Shown here: piece after piece, positions 1-5,271 of the stretch
Layout of the letters: each line of letters begins with the position of its first letter
How positions within the stretch are numbered: the stretch's first letter is position 1
Source: Rhodanobacteraceae bacterium
GTDB lineage: Bacteria > Pseudomonadota > Gammaproteobacteria > Xanthomonadales > SZUA-5
Direction: 5' to 3'
Length of the DNA stretch: 5,656 nucleotides
Assembly: GCA_003233535.1 (NCBI GenBank)
Contig: QIMA01000039.1
Span: forward strand, 1 to 5,656
Translations under genes and position numbers: made by a program
The notes under the pieces: generated by a model
Seen by the model: the letters and a program-made list of their open reading frames with translations, nothing else
Database searches by the model: none
What the model was told of the DNA's origin: nothing

Positions 1-825
1 AATGTCCGGACCGGCCAAAGCCTCCCCAGCTGGATCGACGAACAAGCCGTGCGTAGCCAGCGCATAAACCGCGGTCGCGCCGTGCTCTCGGCAGGCCCTA
101 GCCGCACGGGCCAGCGTGCCGCCGGTATTGATCAGGTCATCAATCAGAATCGCCACCCGCCCCTCGACCGCACCAACTAACATATCGCCGTAAACGCCGT
201 CCGCACCGCGCAGCTTTTCCATAACCGCGCGATCTACTATACGACCCAGCCGCTCCTCCAACGCCGCTCGAAAAGCATGCGAACGTTTAATCCCGCCGGC
301 ATCGGGCGAAACCACCACGATCGGTAGATCGGCCAGTTGCGGTGCCATATGATCTACGAACAGCGACTGCCCTTCGATATTGTCGGCCTGAATGCGAAAC
401 GCATTCTCAAATGACGCCAGGTTATGCACATCAAGGGTTAGCACGTGATCGCAACCTACAGCCTCCAGAATCTGCGCTAGATGCCGCGTAATGACCGGAT
501 CACCAACCTGCGTCCGCCGATCTTTCCGCGAGTAGCACAGGTAAGGCGCCACCACCGTCACCCGCGACGCACCCGCCGCCTTCAGCGCTCCGACGAAAAA
601 AGTCATCCGCAGCAACTTGCGGTCGGCACTCAGCTCCGGCTCGGCAAACAGCGAATCCAAAACCACGCAGTGACGCCCCGCCACCGGCACCAGCACCCGC
701 ATCCGATGCTCACCGTCTTCGAAGACCTTCTCCTCATACGGTGATTGCCCCACACCCAAAGCCGCAGCCACGCTGGCGCCTAGCTGTTGGTCAAAGGAGA
801 AATAAAGGAAGTCGTTGTCGGCCAT
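1..825 (-). CDS. prs: Ribose-phosphate diphosphokinase (PRPP synthetase), C-terminus cut by window edge
   Basis: The enzyme transfers pyrophosphate from ATP to ribose 5-phosphate, giving PRPP for nucleotide, His and Trp synthesis; it is cytoplasmic. The frame is open from ATG at 825 to base 1, 275 residues, so about 35-45 of the usual ~310 are missing. Visible landmarks: FEDGE at 35-39 (family FxDGE), PYLCYSRKDRR at 94-104 (ATP-binding region), LDVHN at 131-135 (family VDLHA), VVSPDAGG at 171-178, a flexible-loop K-x-R at K204/R206 matching the catalytic Lys and Arg, and the PRPP loop IDDLINTGGTL at 228-238. It departs from housekeeping Prs: Asn233 replaces the usual third loop Asp, LDVHN is followed by SFENAF rather than QIQGFF, and the DKRRPR stretch is replaced by MEKLRG. 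It could therefore be a second, accessory paralogue. No good Shine-Dalgarno precedes the ATG, but no better in-frame start lies just upstream. The gene diverges from the TPR gene. Confidence 0.9.
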   Translation of the reverse strand, partial: MADNDFLYFSFDQQLGASVAAALGVGQSPYEEKVFEDGEHRMRVLVPVAGRHCVVLDSLFAEPELSADRKLLRMTFFVGALKAAGASRVTVVAPYLCYSRKDRRTQVGDPVITRHLAQILEAVGCDHVLTLDVHNLASFENAFRIQADNIEGQSLFVDHMAPQLADLPIVVVSPDAGGIKRSHAFRAALEERLGRIVDRAVMEKLRGADGVYGDMLVGAVEGRVAILIDDLINTGGTLARAARACREHGATAVYALATHGLFVDPAGEALAGPDI

Positions 826-1189
826 GAGCGGGGCATTGGAGCAAGGGAGCGCGCATCGTGCCGCAAACGGGTGGTAATGCAAGTCTTGAATCGCGTCGCT
901 GGGCAAAGTCGGCGGCTAAACTCGCGGCAAGTAAATGATTCAGTGCACCCACGCAGCGCATAATCGCAACTGGAGCCCGGCATGAAAAGACACGTCATCT
1001 CGCCAGCCTCGGTCATCTGGCTCGGCGCTATCGGTTTTGGGTGGATTACCGACAGGCGTATTTTGCCGCCACTGCGACACCACACTAGCCAAGTCCACTG
1101 CAAGCTCCGATCCAAGCGCGGCATACGCCCGCCGACCAGGATACGCACCCTGCTTTGGCGTAACCTTGACCCATTAGATACGCGGAGCG
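826..1189. promoter_or_regulatory. Divergent intergenic region between PRPP synthetase and TPR gene
   Basis: This 364-nt gap separates two divergently read genes, so promoters for both are expected here. The best minus-strand match is TTTTCA (983-988 read in reverse), a 17-nt spacer, then GATTAT (960-965), 8 of 12 consensus bases; it would give a leader of about 128 nt before the PRPP synthetase. On the plus strand CATAAT at 959-964 matches five of six -10 bases, but its -35 partner ATGATT (935-940, 18-nt spacer) is weak. The two -10 boxes overlap, so the promoters would compete if both are real. An ATG at 982 with GGAG six bases upstream opens a frame that runs into the TPR gene out of register; I do not call it a gene. 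I see no RNA gene or strong palindrome. Confidence 0.3.
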
Positions 1190-3361
1190 GTGGATTTGAG
1201 CGCATTTCTGGACGAACTGAAGCGCCGTGGAGTGATGCGGGCGGCCGCCCTGTATGCGGTGGTGGCCTGGGCCATCATCGAATCCTCGGCGACCATATTG
1301 CCCATGCTGGGACTGCCGGAATGGACCGTTCGGTTCATCGTCATTGCCGCACTGGTGGGTTTTCCGATCGCCTTGATCGCCGCCTGGGTCTTCGATTTCA
1401 CCCGTCGGGGCATCGTCCGCACGCCTAACCGTGAGCAGGTTGATGCTGCGGAACTGCGCAGCGTCGGACGCGGCCGGGCAATGGAGTTCGTGATCATCGC
1501 GGTGCTTGGTGTCGCCGTAGTTTGGCTAGGTTGGGACCGCCTGCAGCGCGAGGAGTTGGTCGCCCCGGCTCCAGCACAAACCTTGGACTCCATAGCCGTC
1601 CTACCCTTCGCCAACCTCTCTGGCGATCCTGAAAATGAATACTTCGGCGACGGGCTGGCCGAGGAACTGCTCAACGTACTGGTCAAGATTGATGGGCTCC
1701 GAGTTACCGCGCGCACATCATCGTTTCAATACCGCGGACAGAATCTGGATATCCGCAAGATTGGTGAGGCCCTGGGCGTGGCGACCATCTTAGAGGGCAG
1801 CGTGCGCAAGTTTGGTGAACGCGTGCGGGTCACGGCACAGCTGATACGCGCCGACGATGGCTTTCATTTGTGGTCGGAGACCTTTGATCGCGATTTGGCC
1901 GATATCTTTGCTGTACAGGATGAAATCTCGCTGGCCATCGCCGAGGCGCTGCGCGGCACGTTTGGCGGTGCTGCAATCGCTGCTCCGGCGGTCACCCAAG
2001 CCCGACAAACCACCAACGTCGCCGCCTTCGAAGCTTATCTGCGCGGTCGATTTGCGATGAACAAGCGAACGCCTGAGAGCCTGACTCAGGCGGTTACCGA
2101 CTTCCGTGAGGCGATCTCAATCGACCCCAACTACGCCGCTGCTTTTAGCGGTCTATCCGACACCTACATGCTGCAAAATAGCTACGCTGGCCTGGATAAC
2201 GCTGAAGCATTGAGGCTCGCTGAGCCGATGATGCAGCGCGCAATCACTCTCGACCCCAACTTAGCGGAGGCGCAAGCGTCTAGGGGATTCGTACTCGGCG
2301 AAAAGGGCGACTCCGAGGGCGCGATAGCCGCGTTTAAGCGCGCGATTGAGCTCAACCCGTCCTATAGCCCCGCCCACCATTGGTTGGCGCTGAAGCTGCA
2401 GGGCGCGGCCAAGTTTGATGAGGCGAAGCAGGCGCTAGTCGCCGGCGTGGAAGTTGATCCAGGCTACGCCACCGGCAAACGCGTGCTGCTCGGACTGCTG
2501 CGTAATATGGGCAATCACGACCAGGCAGACGCTCTGGCCCTAAGCATGGCGCAGGCCCATGCGGACGATGGCTTGGTGCTCAACACGCTGGGCGAAGATG
2601 CGCTGATGCGCAATCGGGTGGTTGATGGGGTGAACTACGCCGCTCAAGCAGTCGAGTTACAGCCGGATTCGCTGGTGGCGCACATGACCCTGGCGATGGC
2701 ATTGGGCAAGGCAGGCGATCTGCAGCGCGCAGATAAACAGGTGGAGATTGCGCGCCTATCGGCGCCAGACAATCCCAAATTAACTTTCTGGCCGCTGTAT
2801 CGAGCTTATTTCGCAGGGGAATTCGGGAAGCTCAACCAGCTGCGCGCAGAGCTCGCCACGGACGCATCCAAGATGCATGGATGGGATCGAGAAAACTGCA
2901 ACTTCGCGGTGTATGGCAGTGACCCAGACAGCATCATCGAGGCCTGCGGAGGTATTTTGGAACGAGCCCAGTGGCAGCCTGGACAACGGCTTCCCGAAGA
3001 TCTGCACGCAAATGTCGGTGCTCTCTACAGCATCTATCATGCGAAAGGCATGGAAGAAACCGTGGCACAGCTAGGCGACGCAATCGATGCACAGCTCAAT
3101 CAACTTGAAGCCGCCGGCATGTCCAAACAGATGATCGGTTTCTACCGCACCCATATGAGAATGGTGAACGGCGAGACAGAACCCGTGCTGGTCATCCTGC
3201 CCGACTGGTTACAGACCAATCCAATCAGCGCCGCCTCACTCGAGCACGAACTGGCTTGGGAACCCATCCGAGATGATCCCCGGTTTCAACAGCTAGTTGC
3301 CGAAACCTACGCTCGGGAAGCTGAGGTCCTCGAGCTAGTACAGGCGATTGAACTGCCCTAG
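1190..3361 (+). CDS. Inner-membrane TolB-like/TPR repeat protein (COG5616-type)
   Basis: A 723-residue protein that probably acts as a membrane-anchored periplasmic scaffold; its target is unknown. Order: DELKRRGVMR at 8-17, a common opening in this family; hydrophobic segments at about 18-37, 48-70 and 98-115; a TolB-N/FlgO-like domain at about 133-255 (SIAVLPFANLSGD, GDGLAEELLNVL, LEGSVRK, WSETFDR, FAVQDEI); TPR repeats at about 280-525, with helix ends such as AISIDPNYA, AITLDPNLA and AIELNPSYS; and a tail ending in WEPIRDDPRFQ, frequent in relatives. Basic residues before the first segment and between the second and third suggest an inside N-terminus and a periplasmic TolB/TPR part. Relatives often carry an N-terminal DNA-binding (CadC-like) or cyclase domain; neither is present. 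GTG at 1190 is only two bases past GGAG (1184-1187), so TTG at 1196, eight bases past it, may be the true start. Confidence 0.85.
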   Translation: MDLSAFLDELKRRGVMRAAALYAVVAWAIIESSATILPMLGLPEWTVRFIVIAALVGFPIALIAAWVFDFTRRGIVRTPNREQVDAAELRSVGRGRAMEFVIIAVLGVAVVWLGWDRLQREELVAPAPAQTLDSIAVLPFANLSGDPENEYFGDGLAEELLNVLVKIDGLRVTARTSSFQYRGQNLDIRKIGEALGVATILEGSVRKFGERVRVTAQLIRADDGFHLWSETFDRDLADIFAVQDEISLAIAEALRGTFGGAAIAAPAVTQARQTTNVAAFEAYLRGRFAMNKRTPESLTQAVTDFREAISIDPNYAAAFSGLSDTYMLQNSYAGLDNAEALRLAEPMMQRAITLDPNLAEAQASRGFVLGEKGDSEGAIAAFKRAIELNPSYSPAHHWLALKLQGAAKFDEAKQALVAGVEVDPGYATGKRVLLGLLRNMGNHDQADALALSMAQAHADDGLVLNTLGEDALMRNRVVDGVNYAAQAVELQPDSLVAHMTLAMALGKAGDLQRADKQVEIARLSAPDNPKLTFWPLYRAYFAGEFGKLNQLRAELATDASKMHGWDRENCNFAVYGSDPDSIIEACGGILERAQWQPGQRLPEDLHANVGALYSIYHAKGMEETVAQLGDAIDAQLNQLEAAGMSKQMIGFYRTHMRMVNGETEPVLVILPDWLQTNPISAASLEHELAWEPIRDDPRFQQLVAETYAREAEVLELVQAIELP

Positions 3362-3508
3362 CCGCGAACCCATGGCGTCCACGCGCGCATCGGCCGCCTA
3401 ACCCGCCGCCGAATGCTGCAGTGCCCTGGGTTTGCTCGAAATCGTCAGATGAGCTCCGGGTCGCGTGCACCATGGTCGACGGCTCCGCCCTACAGCCGAA
3501 ACCAGCCA

Positions 3509-3682
3509 ATGATCGCTGCCACCGTACTTGCACTGCTAGCCCTCAGCGCCCCCGCACTCGATGCCCCAGATCATTGGACCGCAACGCAGGCTCCATATCG
3601 TATCCACGGCAACAGCTACTACGTCGGCTCAGTGGGGTTAGCGTCCATCTTAATCACCGATAAGGCTGGCCACGCTCAATAA
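3509..3682 (+). pseudogene. 5' remnant of a subclass B3 metallo-beta-lactamase
   Basis: The frame gives 57 residues: a signal-peptide-like start (residues 1-19, hydrophobic TVLALLALSAPAL), then DHWTATQAPYRI (21-32), HGNSYYVGSVGLAS (33-46) and ILITDKAGH (47-55), then Ala, Gln and stop. This follows the mature N-terminus of B3 enzymes such as L1, FEZ-1 and CAU-1 (pattern W-x-P-x-x-P-[FY]-R-I-x-x-N-x-x-Y-V-G-[ST]-x-G-L-[AS], then GH-[IV]-L-[IV]-D-G). Agreement stops after GH. The expected LIDGG strand, the HxHxDH zinc motif and the later zinc-binding His residues are all absent, out of roughly 230 residues expected to follow. No reading frame on this strand resumes the homology before 4300. No Shine-Dalgarno precedes the ATG. 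The fragment cannot be an active enzyme. The family call comes from remembered patterns, not a search. Confidence 0.7.
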
Positions 3683-4296
3683 ATGCCAAAGCGTGCCCGG
3701 CAGCCATCAGCGACCCAGACGCCGCGCCGATCCCAGCCCCAATTGCGACCGAAGCGGCAGTTTGTCTTGGACAGCTGCCGTTCGATCTCTACGCGACCAC
3801 CACGGGAAATTCGCGCGTCGCAGTAACGGTGATTGCGGCCCTTCGATTCGCAGACCAAAGTCCGCCGAGGGCCGTAATCGCGATGCCGATCATCCGGACG
3901 GTAGTCGTAGTCGTCATGGTGCCAGCCACGATCATGGTCATCATCGTGGCTGGCGGCAATCGCCGCTACACCAATCAGGCCGATGATCAGCGCCGCCGCC
4001 GCTTTGGAGCCTTTGTCACTGCGGTGTTCTGAATGATGATTGCCGAGGTCAAACTGCGCGCGACAGCCGTTGGACACCCAGATTCCGCGGCGATCGTAAC
4101 CCCAGCTTGTTCCCTGTCGGCAGCTGGCCTTGCTGTACTGGACCGCGAGCGTTACACCATCGCGGGTATTGGCCGGACAGGTCCGCGTGTGCCCGTCAAC
4201 AGATTCGCATACAAGGCTGCGCGCGCTGGCGTCAGCAGCGAAAAGACTGATGGCGAAAGTGAATCCGACCATGCCTAACAATTTGCTGGTTTTCAT
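3676..4296 (-). CDS. Secreted protein with two DUF3011 domains and a His/Asp-rich linker
   Basis: A 206-residue exported protein; DUF3011 has no established function. Start ATG 4296 is chosen because GAGGAG lies seven bases upstream and the protein then begins with a signal peptide (MKTSK, hydrophobic core 6-21, likely cut near DASA at 22-25). Domain one spans about 26-84 (Cys30, 40, 59, 78; SWGYDRRGIWVSNGCRAQF). Domain two spans about 145-206 (Cys149, 159, 180, 199; NWGWDRRGVWVADGCRARF). The four-Cys pattern is kept in both copies, so two disulfides per domain are plausible. Between them are a hydrophobic stretch at 99-115 that could be a membrane anchor and a His/Asp-rich segment at 117-140 that could bind metal. 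It is the second gene of a unit with the EF-hand gene, which ends 20 nt upstream. Its stop overlaps the convergent beta-lactamase remnant, leaving no room for a separate terminator. Confidence 0.85.
   Translation of the reverse strand: MKTSKLLGMVGFTFAISLFAADASARSLVCESVDGHTRTCPANTRDGVTLAVQYSKASCRQGTSWGYDRRGIWVSNGCRAQFDLGNHHSEHRSDKGSKAAAALIIGLIGVAAIAASHDDDHDRGWHHDDYDYRPDDRHRDYGPRRTLVCESKGRNHRYCDARISRGGRVEIERQLSKTNCRFGRNWGWDRRGVWVADGCRARFGIY
3921..3954. repeat. Perfect 12-bp inverted repeat inside the DUF3011 gene
   Basis: GCCAGCCACGAT at 3921-3932 is the exact reverse complement of ATCGTGGCTGGC at 3943-3954, with a 10-nt loop. It lies in the coding sequence for residues 115-126, the start of the His/Asp-rich linker, and can form a strong hairpin in the message. 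No T-run follows, so it is not a standard terminator. It may be incidental to GAT/CAT-rich Asp/His codons, but a perfect 12-bp arm is more than such codon bias alone usually gives. Confidence 0.7.
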
Positions 4297-4316
4297 ACTC
4301 ACACTCCTCGTCACGA

Positions 4317-4697
4317 TTAGCGCTTGGTGCCTGACCATTCAGTTGCTGATAGTTCGCCGTCGGCGTTCTGATCGGCGGCCTTGAAGGACTCAGCCACGGC
4401 GGCGGTGAAGGACTCCGCGCTGACATTGCCCGGCTGCACCGACTCGTCGCCCTTGCTGGCCTGCGGATGCTCATCGCCGGCGATGCGTCCATCCTCGTTT
4501 TCGTCCAGATGACCAAACACGGCGACGACGCGATTGCGAAATTCTTCCCAACTAACCGCGCCATTGCCGTCAAAGTCCGCCGCAGAAAAATCCGCTTCAG
4601 ACCCGCTTATAGGCTCAACCTCCTGGCCGTAGACGGCGTGGCCAGCGAATAAGCCCAGCGCTAGCGAGGTGGCTACGATCACTGTGTATTTCCCCAT
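4317..4697 (-). CDS. Secreted EF-hand calcium-binding protein
   Basis: A 126-residue exported protein that probably binds calcium outside the cytoplasm. ATG 4697 is chosen over the upstream ATG at 4736 because GGGGAGAGAG precedes it at suitable spacing and the protein then starts with a signal peptide (MGKY, hydrophobic 5-18, likely cut near AVYG/Q at 21-25). Three canonical 12-residue loops are visible: D41-x-D43-x-N45-G-x-V-S49-x-x-E52; D65-x-N67-x-D69-G-x-I-x-x-x-E76; and D109-x-N111-x-D113-G-x-L-S117-x-x-E120. All positions expected to bind calcium, including the final Glu, are present. Residues 77-96 between loops two and three hold no loop, so the third may have lost its partner. The gene is first in a likely operon with the DUF3011 gene 20 nt downstream. 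Its function may be calcium sensing or storage in the periplasm; the sequence does not say which. Confidence 0.88.
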   Translation of the reverse strand: MGKYTVIVATSLALGLFAGHAVYGQEVEPISGSEADFSAADFDGNGAVSWEEFRNRVVAVFGHLDENEDGRIAGDEHPQASKGDESVQPGNVSAESFTAAVAESFKAADQNADGELSATEWSGTKR

Positions 4698-4741
4698 CTG
4701 CTCTCTCCCCGGTTCAACCCGATTAACGCAGTTCATCGATT

Positions 4742-4770
4742 ACTATCAGGCCGCTAGGCTTTCTGCTCAA
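4742..4770 (-). promoter_or_regulatory. Candidate sigma70-type promoter for the EF-hand/DUF3011 unit
   Basis: Read on the minus strand, TTGAGC (4765-4770) and GATAGT (4742-4747) are 17 bases apart, each matching four of six consensus bases. Transcription would begin near 4735 and leave a leader of about 38 nt before ATG 4697, a normal length. The match is moderate and untested; position upstream of the first gene of the unit is the main support. Confidence 0.3.
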
Positions 4771-4892
4771 GATAGCCAAGACCCGATACTCGATGGCTAA
4801 TCATGCGGCTCAGTTTACCGCGCCCGATTGTATCCTGGCACAACTGGGCGATCAGCCCGATGAACGCGGGTCCGGAGCTGAGATTCGGAACA

Positions 4893-4922
4893 CGGCCATT
4901 CCGGCGAGCGCCGGGGTGGCCG
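4893..4922 (+). repeat. Imperfect palindrome with CCGGCG/CGCCGG core
   Basis: The arms CGGCCA (4893-4898) and TGGCCG (4917-4922) enclose CCGGC (4901-4905) and GCCGG (4910-4914) around a GAGC tetraloop. The bases between, TT and GG, would pair as two U-G wobbles in plus-strand RNA, giving a 13-bp stem; the minus-strand transcript would have A-C mismatches there. The shape recalls the ATTCC-core palindromes scattered in proteobacterial genomes (for example the dRS3 type in Neisseria), but family membership is a guess. It sits in non-coding DNA. Confidence 0.4.
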
Positions 4923-4989
4923 GTCACCTTTCCGCGCGCGCACCTGCTCTACGTGGGTCAGTGCAGGATCTGCCAGCGCAGATGATTTC

Positions 4990-5019
4990 GTAGGTCGTGC
5001 AAAGCGGAGCGTGCACGAC
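4990..5019 (+). repeat. REP-like palindrome headed by GTAG
   Basis: GTAG at 4990-4993 is followed directly by GTCGTGCA (4994-5001), a 10-nt loop AAGCGGAGCG, and the exact complement TGCACGAC (5012-5019). A GTAG or GGAG tetranucleotide before a hairpin is the known signature of REP elements mobilised by REP-associated tyrosine transposases (RAYT). Only one copy and no transposase gene is visible here, so the class assignment depends on finding copies elsewhere in the genome. Confidence 0.5.
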
Positions 5020-5227
5020 AGTCCTTTCGAGTTTTCGAAACAGGTCTGGCACCTTAATCGCGGAGCGGGCACGATGCCGCCTTGCCAACACGCTAATCTA
5101 CGCCTGCGCCTCACACCCGTAGTGGCGCTCGATATGCTCAATAATTACTGCTGATTCAAACAGCCCCACTTTAAGATTCGGATCGTCCAAATATCATCCC
5201 CTGACTACCCGTGTTCGCCCATGTTCG

Positions 5228-5257
5228 CACGCGCCTGCGTCGACAGGCAGGCGCGTG
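5228..5257 (-). terminator. Perfect 11-bp hairpin after the right-edge gene
   Basis: CACGCGCCTGC (5228-5238) and GCAGGCGCGTG (5247-5257) are exact reverse complements around an 8-nt loop. The hairpin begins 14 nt beyond the stop of the gene entering from the right edge, the usual place for a transcription terminator. No T-run follows in either direction, so it is not a canonical intrinsic terminator; it may instead protect the 3' end of the message. Confidence 0.45.
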
Positions 5258-5271
5258 TGAAGCAGCAAGAG

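Larger units (their letters stand above)
4771..5227. other. Non-coding stretch with no supported gene
   Basis: Between the candidate EF-hand promoter and the hairpin at 5228 there is no frame with a convincing ribosome site, signal peptide or known motif; the short open frames are overlapping and compositionally arbitrary. The stretch holds the palindromes at 4893-4922 and 4990-5019. Beside the second is a partial inverted repeat around TTTCGAGTTTTCGAAA (5025-5040). The segment at about 5140-5215 is AT-richer than its surroundings but shows no recognisable promoter pair. The mix of palindromes and absence of genes suits a repeat-accumulating intergenic region or an eroded mobile element. Confidence 0.5.

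Noticed and set aside
481..744. Arg/His-rich plus-strand frame inside the PRPP synthetase region
   Set aside because: It is the complement of a strongly conserved coding sequence and has no ribosome site or known motif.
982..1428. Plus-strand open frame with GGAG six bases before its ATG
   Set aside because: It has no recognisable motif beyond a weak hydrophobic patch and overlaps the TPR gene by about 240 bases in another frame; the later part is clearly a shadow.
3362..3508. Search for a terminator after the TPR gene
   Set aside because: Only short GC palindromes such as ACCATGGT were seen, with no stem and T-run pair, so no terminator is claimed.
3915..3960. Plus-strand frame reading a His-rich stretch (HDHGHH) resembling the lactamase zinc motif HxHxDH
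   Set aside because: It is antisense to the His/Asp linker of the DUF3011 gene; spacing and flanks do not match B3 enzymes, so it does not continue the lactamase remnant.
5042..5055. AGGTCTGGCACCTT, similar to short sequences I associate with transposase-flanking DNA
   Set aside because: A short partial match without terminal repeats, target duplication or transposase remains is too weak to call a mobile element.
4815..5141. Minus-strand frame of 108 residues in the intergenic region
   Set aside because: It has no Shine-Dalgarno, runs through two palindromes, is rich in Arg/Pro/Ser as expected of random GC-rich frames, and shows no motif.
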